A stretch of 9,198 nt of DNA from Muribaculaceae bacterium. GTDB taxonomy: Bacteria > Bacteroidota > Bacteroidia > Bacteroidales > Muribaculaceae. A program made the position numbers and the translations under genes. The DNA is taken from the NCBI GenBank assembly GCA_016292745.1, contig JAEDFO010000075.1:1-9198 (forward strand), given 5' to 3'. The notes beneath the pieces were generated by a model. The model was not told where the DNA came from. It made no database searches and saw only the letters and a program-made list of their open reading frames with translations. Below are positions 1 through 6,927 of this stretch, in pieces. The first letter of the stretch is position 1. Every line of letters begins with the position of its first letter.

Positions 1-2
1 AG

Positions 3-245
3 CAGGCCATCAAGGCCGCCACGGCCGAGTTTGAGCAGCCGCAGCCCGCCACGGCAGTCAAGCCTCGCCGCATCCAGCGCCCACCGTGGATAGCCAAGCC
101 GCGAAGCGAGGCCATGCGCCCCTGCCACAGCCGCATTCGCATAGCCATGGGAGCCGTCAATGCCGGTCCATCGGCAAAAGCAGTCGCATGGACCGCAGCC
201 GCTTCACCGCCGCCACAGTTGCCGCCAATGCTCCTGTCGGGATAG
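3..245 (+). CDS. Possible 3' end of an unrecognised gene (partial)
   Basis: One forward frame is open from the window edge to a TAG at 243-245, giving about 80 residues rich in Ala, Pro and Arg with no domain I recognise. The first 35 or so codons use G or C at most third positions, as a real gene might. The second half (residues after about 36) looks less protein-like and may be out of frame or non-coding. The segment is much richer in G+C than the rest of the window, so long open frames also occur on the other strand and openness alone is weak evidence. It could be a gene end, a decayed gene or a non-coding GC-rich patch. I cannot assign a function. Confidence 0.25.
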   Translation, partial: QAIKAATAEFEQPQPATAVKPRRIQRPPWIAKPRSEAMRPCHSRIRIAMGAVNAGPSAKAVAWTAAASPPPQLPPMLLSG

Positions 246-421
246 CCATGGCATGTTAATACACCGAATTTACGCCTGATGCTTTCATTTAATAAAATAA
301 TTCACTACTTTTGTAAAGTAATTGCTGCATTTATAATTATTTGGCCTTGAGCCATGATAACCATTAAATCATTATAATAAGGCAGAGAGAATTATTCTTA
401 TAACCAAAATAAAGTTACTCG
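246..421. other. AT-rich intergenic leader of the kdu operon
   Basis: This stretch has no credible reading frame and is sharply AT-rich compared with the GC-rich DNA before it. It holds the promoter candidate at 283-313. It also holds a possible nested hairpin: GCCTT (344-348) can pair with AAGGC (379-383), and inside it ATGAT (354-358) with ATCAT (368-372). If transcription starts near 318, the first gene has a leader of about 100 nt, long enough for RNA-level control, although no known riboswitch motif is visible. Confidence 0.5.
283..313 (+). promoter_or_regulatory. Candidate Bacteroidota promoter for the kdu operon
   Basis: TACTTTTG at 306-313 matches the Bacteroidota -7 consensus TAnnTTTG. 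A weak T-rich -33 box (TTTC, 283-286) lies about 20 bases upstream. The -7 box falls inside a 15-bp dyad, TACTTT-TGT-AAAGTA (306-320), which could be an operator but may be chance in AT-rich DNA. Confidence 0.45.
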
Positions 422-1219
422 ATGAATTCAAATTTATTTTCTCTAAATGGCAAGGTTGCGCTCGTTACAGGTGCTGCATATGGCATTGGATTTGCCATAG
501 CCGAGGCTTTGGCTGAGGCTGGTGCCAAGATTGCGTTCAATTGTCGAAAGCCGGAACATTTGCAATCGGCTCTCGATGAATATTCAAAGCTTGGTATCGA
601 GGCCCGTGGCTATTTGTGCGATGTCACCAAAGAAGACGAAGTTAAGGCTATGGTGGCTGATATCGAAAGCACTTTGGGCTCGGTTGATATTCTGGTAAAC
701 AATGCCGGCATCATTCGCAGAATCCCTATGCATGAAATGAGTGTTGATGAATTCCGTGAGGTTGTCGACATCGACCTGAATGCTCCATTTATAGTGGCAA
801 AGGCAGTGATTCCTGCAATGATGAAGAAACGTTCAGGGAAAATCATTAACATCTGCTCGATGATGAGCGAACTAGGTCGTGAAACGGTATCGGCATATGC
901 GGCAGCAAAGGGTGGTCTTAAGATGCTCACCCGCAACATTGCCTCGGAATATGGCGAGTACAACATTCAGTGCAATGGCATTGGCCCTGGCTATATAGCC
1001 ACACCTCAAACAGCGCCGCTACGTGAACGTCAGCCCGATGGCTCGCGTCATCCGTTCGATTCGTTTATCGTAGCCAAGACACCAGCAGCCCGTTGGGGCA
1101 ATCCTGACGATCTAAAGGGCCCGGTGGTGTTCCTTGCTTCGCAGGCATCCGACTTTGTAAACGGCCATATCCTCTATGTTGACGGAGGAATATTGGCATA
1201 TATTGGAAAACAGCCCTAA
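422..1219 (+). CDS. kduD: SDR dehydrogenase, KduD / gluconate 5-dehydrogenase type
   Basis: This is a 265-residue classical short-chain dehydrogenase, the usual length for the family. The Rossmann NAD(P)-binding motif TGAAYGIG is at residues 16-23 and NNAG at 93-96. The catalytic tetrad N120, S146, Y159 and K163 (YxxxK) is intact. It closely resembles Bacteroides proteins annotated gluconate 5-dehydrogenase, including the stretch around the active site and the C-terminal end HILYVDGGILAYIGKQP. Gluconate 5-dehydrogenase and KduD (NAD-dependent interconversion of 3-deoxy-D-glycero-2,5-hexodiulosonate and 2-keto-3-deoxygluconate) cannot be separated by motif. KduI two genes downstream favours the KduD role, in the cytoplasm, since there is no signal peptide. 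It is first in the operon, 14 bases before the permease gene. The ATG at 422 places the Rossmann motif at the normal distance from the N terminus. Confidence 0.9.
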   Translation: MNSNLFSLNGKVALVTGAAYGIGFAIAEALAEAGAKIAFNCRKPEHLQSALDEYSKLGIEARGYLCDVTKEDEVKAMVADIESTLGSVDILVNNAGIIRRIPMHEMSVDEFREVVDIDLNAPFIVAKAVIPAMMKKRSGKIINICSMMSELGRETVSAYAAAKGGLKMLTRNIASEYGEYNIQCNGIGPGYIATPQTAPLRERQPDGSRHPFDSFIVAKTPAARWGNPDDLKGPVVFLASQASDFVNGHILYVDGGILAYIGKQP

Positions 1220-1233
1220 TCTGCTTCTGATTT

Positions 1234-2601
1234 ATGGATGAAGTTTTCAGTTATATCATTGGTCTTGGAGCCAGTGTGATGATGCCTATTATCTTTACTA
1301 TTTTGGGCATCGCATTGGGAATCAAGCCTGGCAAGGCATTGCATGCCGGTCTGTATGTAGGTGTGGGTTTCGTCGGTCTTTCGGTGGTTACGGCCCTTCT
1401 TACCAGCAGTTTGGGCCCGGCTCTATCTAAAGTGGTTGAAATATACAATCTTAAGCTGTCGGTGTTCGACATGGGGTGGCCTGCAGCTGCCTCGGTGGCA
1501 TATAACACCGCTGTTGGGGCGTTCGTTATACCGGTGTGCGTGGGTGTGAACATTCTTATGCTCCTCACCAAGACCACCCGAACCGTAAACATCGACCTTT
1601 GGAACTATTGGCACTATGCATTTATCGGTGCCGTTGTATATTTCGCTTCCGGCTCGCTGTTCTATGGGTTCTTTGCAGCTGTGGTGTGCTTTATCATCAC
1701 TCTGGTGATGGCCGATGTCACGGCCCCATCGTTTCAGAAATTCTATGATAAGATGGATGGCATATCTATTCCTCAGCCGTTCTGTCAAGGTTTCGTGCCG
1801 TTTGCGGTGGTGATAAACAAACTGCTTGACAAGATCCCTGGCTTCAATAAGCTTGACATTGATGCGCAAGGCCTGAAAAACAAGTTTGGCATACTTGGCG
1901 AACCTTTGGTGCTGGGAGTTATTGTCGGCTTGTCGATTGGAGCACTTGCCCGATACGAGTTGCCGGCATTGTTGGGCCTCGGTGTGAAGATGGGTGCTGT
2001 GATGGAGCTTATTCCCCGCATAACCCGACTCTTCATCGATGGGTTGATGCCGATATCCGATGCCACCAAACAGATGATTGCCAAGCGATTCGGAAAGGAT
2101 GTTAAACTCAACATAGGCATGAGCCCGGCATTGGTTATTGGACATCCCACCACTTTGGTGGTGTCGTTGCTGCTCATACCGGTGGTGCTGTTCATCTCGG
2201 TGGTGCTTCCCGGAAATGAATTCCTTCCGCTTGCCTCGCTTGCCGGCATGTTCTATCTGTTTCCTGTGGTGCTTCCCATAACCAAGGGAAATGTAGTGCG
2301 CACATTCTGCGTAGGGCTTGTGGCTCTGGTGGCCGGCCTTTATTTCGTTACAAACCTTGCCGCGCCGTTTACAATGGCCACCAAGGACGTGTATGCAGCA
2401 ACCGGCGACTCTGCCGTGCTTATTCCCGAAGGATTTCAAGGCGGAGCTCTCGATTTTGCGTCAAGCTTGATGTCGTGGACCATCTATCACCTGACGCATT
2501 CGCTTGGGCTGATTGGCAGCATAGTGCTCGGAGCTTTCACGCTGCTCATCATGTGGTTTAACCGTAAGAAGATTATTAACTCACAATCAAATAATAAATA
2601 A
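1234..2601 (+). CDS. GatC-like PTS EIIC membrane permease without PTS partners
   Basis: This 455-residue polytopic membrane protein is homologous to the galactitol EIIC (E. coli GatC is of similar length). The homology runs from the N terminus (glycine-rich GLYVGVGFVG near residue 39) through GWP at 81-83, the TRTVNIDLWNYWH segment (about 115-127), the conserved FGxxGEP at 218-224 and the segment around 262-276 (RITRLFIDGLMPIS). There are many hydrophobic helices and the C terminus is polar and basic. In a PTS the EIIC binds and moves sugar while EIIB phosphorylates it. No EIIA, EIIB, EI or HPr gene is in this window, and most Bacteroidota lack a full sugar PTS. Between kduD and kduI it probably carries a deoxy-keto-uronate or related acid across the inner membrane without phosphorylating it. 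The substrate is inferred from neighbours only. Its stop overlaps the next start by one base (TAATG), indicating translational coupling. Confidence 0.85.
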   Translation: MDEVFSYIIGLGASVMMPIIFTILGIALGIKPGKALHAGLYVGVGFVGLSVVTALLTSSLGPALSKVVEIYNLKLSVFDMGWPAAASVAYNTAVGAFVIPVCVGVNILMLLTKTTRTVNIDLWNYWHYAFIGAVVYFASGSLFYGFFAAVVCFIITLVMADVTAPSFQKFYDKMDGISIPQPFCQGFVPFAVVINKLLDKIPGFNKLDIDAQGLKNKFGILGEPLVLGVIVGLSIGALARYELPALLGLGVKMGAVMELIPRITRLFIDGLMPISDATKQMIAKRFGKDVKLNIGMSPALVIGHPTTLVVSLLLIPVVLFISVVLPGNEFLPLASLAGMFYLFPVVLPITKGNVVRTFCVGLVALVAGLYFVTNLAAPFTMATKDVYAATGDSAVLIPEGFQGGALDFASSLMSWTIYHLTHSLGLIGSIVLGAFTLLIMWFNRKKIINSQSNNK

Positions 2602-2663
2602 TGATGAAGAAAATCATAGTAGCTTTTGCTTTTTTATTAGCTTTTACTACAAATGTGGCAGCT
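2601..2663 (+). other. Predicted Sec signal peptide of KduI
   Basis: Codons 1-21 encode two lysines, a hydrophobic stretch rich in Ile, Val, Phe, Ala and Leu, and a c-region ending Val-Ala-Ala before Gln22. This fits a signal peptidase I site and implies a periplasmic mature protein. Ordinary cytoplasmic KduI proteins begin directly in the region corresponding to residue 27 here. Confidence 0.8.
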
Positions 2664-3509
2664 CAGAGCGTTACCGATTATGAGGTTCGCTATGGATGTA
2701 ATCCTGCCGATGCCAAGAACTACGACACTCAGCGCCTTCGCCAGCAGTTCGTTGTGGAGAATTTGTTTTCGCCCGACAAGGTGTCGATAACCTATACCAT
2801 GCACGACCGTTTTATAGTCGGTGGTGCCATGCCTGTCACCCGACAGCTCCCGCTCGAGGCAATCGACCCTCTTAAGGCTCCAAACTTCCTGCATCGTCGT
2901 GAAATCGGTATCATTAACGTTGGAGGTACTGGAAAGGTGACCGTGGGCGACAAGACTTATGTGTTAGAGAACAAGGAGGCTCTGTATGTGGGTGCCGGAG
3001 CTCACGAAGTGACATTTGCTTCGGTCGACTCTTCTAATCCTGCTCACTTCTATTTCAATTCAGCAGCTGCCCATAAGGCTTATCCAACCAAGAAAATCAC
3101 CTTGAAGGATGCAAATATCCTGAAAGCCGGCTCGCTCGAGGAGTCGAATGAGCGTGTAATCAATCAACTCATAATCAACAAGATTGTGCCAACTTGCCAA
3201 TTGCAGATGGGTATGACTGAACTTAAGCCAGGTAGCGTGTGGAACACCATGCCGGCTCACGTGCATGCTCGCCGTATGGAGGCATACTTCTATTTCGAGG
3301 TACCTCAAGGCCAGGCTGTGTGCCATTTCATGGGCGAACCTCAGGAAACCCGTCACGTGTGGCTCCACAACGAACAGGCTGTGATTTCGCCCGAATGGTC
3401 GATTCATTCCGGTGCTGGTACAAGCAATTATACCTTTATTTGGGGTATGGCCGGCGAGAATCTTGACTATAACGACATGGACAAGGTGACACCGCTCGAT
3501 TTGAAGTGA
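2601..3509 (+). CDS. kduI: 5-dehydro-4-deoxy-D-glucuronate isomerase with a signal peptide
   Basis: KduI converts 5-keto-4-deoxyuronate, the opened form of unsaturated uronic acids released from pectin or glycosaminoglycans, to 3-deoxy-D-glycero-2,5-hexodiulosonate, the substrate of KduD. The cupin metal site of E. coli KduI (three His, one Glu) is conserved: H220, H222 and E227 in WNTMPAHVHARRMEAYFYF, and H269 in EWSIHSG. The family is usually about 280 residues; this one has 302. The extra N terminus is a typical Sec signal: KK at 3-4, a hydrophobic core at 5-15 and a VAA|Q cleavage site after residue 21. There is no lipobox cysteine. Homology to ordinary KduI begins just after it, at about residue 27. 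The start may be the second ATG (2604), which does not alter the signal. The last gene of the operon, it is followed by a terminator hairpin. Family assignment is very secure; export is predicted from sequence only. Confidence 0.93.
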   Translation: MMKKIIVAFAFLLAFTTNVAAQSVTDYEVRYGCNPADAKNYDTQRLRQQFVVENLFSPDKVSITYTMHDRFIVGGAMPVTRQLPLEAIDPLKAPNFLHRREIGIINVGGTGKVTVGDKTYVLENKEALYVGAGAHEVTFASVDSSNPAHFYFNSAAAHKAYPTKKITLKDANILKAGSLEESNERVINQLIINKIVPTCQLQMGMTELKPGSVWNTMPAHVHARRMEAYFYFEVPQGQAVCHFMGEPQETRHVWLHNEQAVISPEWSIHSGAGTSNYTFIWGMAGENLDYNDMDKVTPLDLK

Positions 3510-3535
3510 TTATCATAGAAATACTTTGAAAATGT

Positions 3536-3566
3536 ATCTCCCCGGTTGCTGAGTAATCGGGGAGAT
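3536..3566 (+). terminator. Terminator hairpin after kduI
   Basis: ATCTCCCCG at 3536-3544 is perfectly complementary to CGGGGAGAT at 3558-3566. The stem extends inward by a G-T and two A-T pairs to a 7-nt loop, 12 bp in all. A short T-containing stretch follows. It lies 27 bases after the kduI stop and before the promoter of the next operon. Confidence 0.75.
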
Positions 3567-3593
3567 GCTTTATTGAAGCGCTGTGTTTTTTAG

Positions 3594-3618
3594 TTGTCGC
3601 AACAATTTGCTATTTTTG
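3594..3618 (+). promoter_or_regulatory. Candidate Bacteroidota promoter for the agmatine operon
   Basis: TATTTTTG at 3611-3618 matches TAnnTTTG exactly. A TTG at 3594-3596 is a possible -33 box, slightly close. Transcription would begin near 3623, leaving a short leader before the ATG at 3647. The position between a terminator and the first gene supports it. Confidence 0.55.
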
Positions 3619-3646
3619 CAATATATATTATAAACCAGATTGCATT

Positions 3647-4672
3647 ATGCCGATTACTATGCCTGCCGAATGGGCTCGCCAGAGCGCTGTGCTGCTGTCG
3701 TGGCCTCATAGCGATACCGATTGGGCCTATATGCTCGACGATGTCAAGCGATGCTTCCGCCATATTGCCGAGGCCATCATTGACGGCGGTGAGAAACTCA
3801 TCATTGTGGCTCCAGACATCGACGAAGTGAAGTACGATCTTGAGGGCGTTGATATCTCCAATACGCTGTTTCTGCCGATGCCCACCAACGACACCTGGGC
3901 ACGCGATTTCGGGGCCATTACCATCGTTGACGATGGTTGTCTAAAGCTGTGCAATTTCAAGTTCAACGCTTGGGGGCTTAAGTTCGCTGCCGATAAGGAT
4001 AACCTTATTACTTCGCGCATGGCTAAGGCCGGTGCATTCGCCGTGCCGGTTGTGAATTGCCTCAACTTTGTGCTTGAGGGGGGCTCAATCGAGAGCGACG
4101 GCTGTGGAACCATCCTCACTACTTCGGAGTGCCTGCTGTCGGAGAACCGCAACGGCGAGTTTTCGCGTCACCAGATTGAGGATTGCCTGGCTCAACGGCT
4201 TGGAGCGCAGAGGGTGCTGTGGCTTGACAATGGTGCGCTCCTCGGCGACGATACCGACAGCCATATCGATACGCTGGCACGCTTTGTCGACCCTCACACC
4301 ATTGCCTATGTGAAGTGCTACGACCCTGCCGATGACCATTTTGCCGAGCTCGAAGCCATGGAACGTCAGTTGCAGGCGATGACCGACGTCGATGGTAATC
4401 GTTATCGGTTGGTGCCGCTGCCTCTGCCGCGCCCGATTCACGATGAAGATGGTCTAAGGTTGCCGGCCACTTATGCCAATTTCCTGATTATGAACAGCCG
4501 GGTGCTCGTGCCGGTGTATGCCGACGAGGTTAACGATGCCAGAGCGCTGGAAACCCTTGCCGGGTGCTTCCCTGGGCGCGAAATTGTGCCTATCGATTGC
4601 CGGGCTCTGATTCAGCAGCATGGTTCGCTGCACTGTGTGACAATGCAATTTCCTGAAGGTGTAATTAATTAA
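3647..4672 (+). CDS. aguA: Agmatine deiminase
   Basis: The enzyme hydrolyses agmatine to N-carbamoylputrescine and ammonia in the cytoplasm. The 341-residue protein has the features of the guanidino-modifying (PAD_porph) fold: an N-terminal MPAEWARQ segment, NDTWARDFG at 81-89 with D87, LEGGSIE at 143-149 with E144, DSHIDTL at 204-210 with H206 and D208, and the nucleophilic Cys330 in GSLHC near the C terminus. The order and spacing match characterised agmatine deiminases, and the length is at the short end of the family (about 340-370). The start could instead be the ATG five codons later (3659). No signal peptide is present, which argues against the exported peptidylarginine deiminases of Porphyromonas. 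The next gene, 13 bases downstream, encodes the following enzyme of the pathway. Confidence 0.93.
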   Translation: MPITMPAEWARQSAVLLSWPHSDTDWAYMLDDVKRCFRHIAEAIIDGGEKLIIVAPDIDEVKYDLEGVDISNTLFLPMPTNDTWARDFGAITIVDDGCLKLCNFKFNAWGLKFAADKDNLITSRMAKAGAFAVPVVNCLNFVLEGGSIESDGCGTILTTSECLLSENRNGEFSRHQIEDCLAQRLGAQRVLWLDNGALLGDDTDSHIDTLARFVDPHTIAYVKCYDPADDHFAELEAMERQLQAMTDVDGNRYRLVPLPLPRPIHDEDGLRLPATYANFLIMNSRVLVPVYADEVNDARALETLAGCFPGREIVPIDCRALIQQHGSLHCVTMQFPEGVIN

Positions 4673-4685
4673 TATTCAACGATAT

Positions 4686-5573
4686 ATGGATAGAATTCTG
4701 ACAGTGGGAATTATACAACAAAGCAATGGCGCCGATGTAGCCGACAACCGCAACCGCCTTGTTGCTAAAATACGGGAGCTTGCGGCCGACGGTGCTCAGC
4801 TGGTGGTGTTGCAGGAGCTTCATGACTCTCGCTACTTTTGCCAGGAGGAGAATGTGGCCGATTTCGACCTTGCTGAACCTATTCCCGGCGAGCCTTGCCG
4901 CATTTATGGCGAGGTGGCGAAGGAGTGTGGCATAGTGCTCGTGACGTCGCAGTTTGAGCGTCGTGCACCGGGCATTTATCACAATACGGCTGTTGTGTTT
5001 GAGAGCGACGGCTCCATTGCCGGTAAATACCGCAAGATGCACATTCCCGATGACCCAGCATATTACGAAAAGTTCTATTTCACTCCTGGCGACCTTGGTT
5101 TTGAGCCTATCGACACTTCTGTGGGGCGTCTTGGGGTGCTGGTGTGCTGGGACCAATGGTATCCAGAGGCTGCGCGCCTAATGGCTATGCGCGGTGCCGA
5201 GCTGCTGATATATCCCACAGCAATAGGGTGGGAGAGCAGCGACTCAGATGCCGAGCAGGGTCGCCAGCAGGAGGCGTGGACCACCGTACAGCGCGGCCAT
5301 GCGGTGGCCAATGGGCTGCCGGTGGTGGCTGTGAACCGTGTGGGGCACGAACCAGACCCTTCGGGTCGCACAGAGGGAATCACTTTCTGGGGGCATAGTT
5401 TTGTGGCAGGTCCTCAGGGCGAAATCCTGTATATGGCACCCTCTGATGCCGAGACCACTGCCATCGTCGACATCGACATGACCCGCAGCGAGCATGTGCG
5501 TCGTTGGTGGCCGTTCTTGCGTGACCGCCGTATCGATGCATATTCCGATATCTTAAAACGATATATCGATTAA
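4686..5573 (+). CDS. aguB: N-carbamoylputrescine amidase
   Basis: This 295-residue nitrilase-superfamily amidohydrolase converts N-carbamoylputrescine to putrescine, CO2 and ammonia. The Glu-Lys-Cys catalytic triad is visible as E44 (VLQELHDSRYF), K117 (KYRKMHIPDDPAYYEKFYFTPGD region) and C154 (VLVCWDQWYPE). The YEKFYFTPGD and WDQWYPEAAR segments are typical of the AguB subgroup, and the length is normal. Together with the agmatine deiminase just upstream it completes the two-step agmatine-to-putrescine route, which in Bacteroidota feeds spermidine synthesis. It is cytoplasmic. The next gene begins 17 bases after its stop, so all three are probably co-transcribed. Confidence 0.94.
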   Translation: MDRILTVGIIQQSNGADVADNRNRLVAKIRELAADGAQLVVLQELHDSRYFCQEENVADFDLAEPIPGEPCRIYGEVAKECGIVLVTSQFERRAPGIYHNTAVVFESDGSIAGKYRKMHIPDDPAYYEKFYFTPGDLGFEPIDTSVGRLGVLVCWDQWYPEAARLMAMRGAELLIYPTAIGWESSDSDAEQGRQQEAWTTVQRGHAVANGLPVVAVNRVGHEPDPSGRTEGITFWGHSFVAGPQGEILYMAPSDAETTAIVDIDMTRSEHVRRWWPFLRDRRIDAYSDILKRYID

Positions 5574-5590
5574 CATCAAAATCATAAATC

Positions 5591-6865
5591 ATGAGAAGAA
5601 CAGCTATGTTAGTGTCGATGGTTCTTGCTGTGGCCATGATGGCCATGGCTGGAATACGCGACGACATCAAGAAGAATCCACTCAAGGGCGGCAGCCACTA
5701 TTTTGCATATCCCGATTCGGCGTTGCCGGCACTAACTCCGGCACCGGAAGGCTATAAGCCCTTCTTCATCAACCATTACGGCCGCCATGGCAGCCGTTGG
5801 CTTATTGATGGCAACCAGTATGTGGTGCCTGTGACTGAACTCGAGAAGGGTGAGCGCAACGGTAAGCTCACGCAGCGCGGTCGTCAGCTGTTGGCGCATC
5901 TGCGCACCGTCAAGCTGGCATCGACCAAGCGTCTTGGCGAACTCAGCGACAAGGGTGCCGAGCAGCATCAGCGCATTGCCCGTCGAATGTACGAGAATTT
6001 CCCCGAGGTATTTGCCGGCGATGCTCCTATCGATGCCCGCTCTACAGTGGTGATTCGTTGCATCCTCTCGATGCAGAACGAAACCGACATGCTGAAGTCG
6101 CTCAATCCGAATCTGCGCATCACTACCGATGCCAGCAACCACGACATGTACTATATGAACTGCCACGACACTGTGGTGGCACGCTTACGCCGCGAAGTAG
6201 CGCCGCTGTACGAAGATTTCCGTAGCCGTCACCTAAATCCTAAGCATATGCTTGGTGTGCTGTTCACCGACAAGAAGTTTGCTGCCGACAGCATCGACGG
6301 CCTTGCGCTGATGACCAACCTCTACGAGGTGGCGGCCAACCTGCAGAGCCATCATGCTTTCGATGGGATGTATATGCTCGACGTGTTCTCCGACGATGAA
6401 TTGTTTGAACTTTGGTCGTGCACCAATGTCGACTGGTATCTGAAGGTGGCCAACACTCCGCTGACCGACCACCGTGTGGTGTATTGCCAGCGTAACCTGC
6501 TCACCGACTTCATTGAGGCTGCCGACCGTGCTTTGGCCCTTGGCCGAAATAGCGCCACACTGCGCTTTGGCCACGATTCGGTGGTGCTCCCCACAGCGTG
6601 TCTGATGGGAATTAACGGTGCCGATTTTTCTACCGACGACCTTGAGGAGGTGGCCGATAACTGGTGTAGCACCGACATCATTCCTATGGCAGGCAATATT
6701 CAGCTGGTGTACTATCGCAAGGCTGGCAGCGATGATGTGCTGGTTAAGGTACTCATGAACGAGCGCGAAGCCACACTGCCCATAGCCACCGACATTGCAC
6801 CGTATTACCATTGGAGCGAGGTACGTGCCTACTTCATGGATGTGCTGGCAGACATGCCTCGTTAA
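5591..6865 (+). CDS. Exported histidine acid phosphatase (phytase/MINPP-related)
   Basis: This 424-residue branch-2 histidine phosphatase has a signal peptide: MRRTAM followed by a hydrophobic run, with probable cleavage after Ala20 (MAMA|GIRDD). It is therefore periplasmic or exported. The phosphate-binding motif HYGRHGSRW at 62-70 contains the nucleophilic H66. R156 lies in the conserved RSTVVIRC segment. The proton-donor motif is GHDS at 327-330 (H328, D329), so it has the His-Asp form of acid phosphatases and phytases rather than the His-Ala-Glu of MINPP enzymes. It hydrolyses phosphomonoesters, but whether the substrate is inositol phosphate, a sugar phosphate or another ester cannot be read from the sequence. 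It is last in the agmatine operon with no obvious link to polyamines, and is followed by a strong terminator. Confidence 0.85.
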   Translation: MRRTAMLVSMVLAVAMMAMAGIRDDIKKNPLKGGSHYFAYPDSALPALTPAPEGYKPFFINHYGRHGSRWLIDGNQYVVPVTELEKGERNGKLTQRGRQLLAHLRTVKLASTKRLGELSDKGAEQHQRIARRMYENFPEVFAGDAPIDARSTVVIRCILSMQNETDMLKSLNPNLRITTDASNHDMYYMNCHDTVVARLRREVAPLYEDFRSRHLNPKHMLGVLFTDKKFAADSIDGLALMTNLYEVAANLQSHHAFDGMYMLDVFSDDELFELWSCTNVDWYLKVANTPLTDHRVVYCQRNLLTDFIEAADRALALGRNSATLRFGHDSVVLPTACLMGINGADFSTDDLEEVADNWCSTDIIPMAGNIQLVYYRKAGSDDVLVKVLMNEREATLPIATDIAPYYHWSEVRAYFMDVLADMPR

Positions 6866-6884
6866 TAAGTGAATAATAACAAAG

Positions 6885-6922
6885 AAAGAGATGCCTACAC
6901 AATTATTATGGGGCATCTCTTT
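6885..6922. terminator. Bidirectional terminator between convergent operons
   Basis: AAAGAGATGCC at 6885-6895 is perfectly complementary to GGCATCTCTTT at 6912-6922, an 11-bp stem with a 16-nt loop. T residues end the right arm and A residues precede and begin the left arm, so the hairpin has a U-tract in either direction. It sits between the phosphatase stop (6865) and the esterase stop (6928) and can serve both. Confidence 0.8.
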
Positions 6923-6927
6923 TGTGA

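Noticed and set aside
1..250. Open - strand frame with glycine-rich translation
   Set aside because: It has no credible start codon, and high G+C makes stop codons rare in all frames; not enough to call a gene.
1423..2439. Long - strand open frame (338 residues) opposite the permease gene
   Set aside because: It is a shadow of the GatC-like gene. Its translation is rich in His, Arg and Gln with no fold-like pattern, while the + strand frame has clear family homology.
3517..3530. ATACTTTG-like promoter box just after kduI
   Set aside because: It has the wrong spacing for TAnnTTTG, and the terminator hairpin lies immediately downstream, so it would drive nothing useful.
3647..4672. Exported peptidylarginine deiminase (Porphyromonas PPAD type)
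   Set aside because: There is no signal peptide, the protein has the length and motifs of agmatine deiminase, and it is followed by N-carbamoylputrescine amidase.
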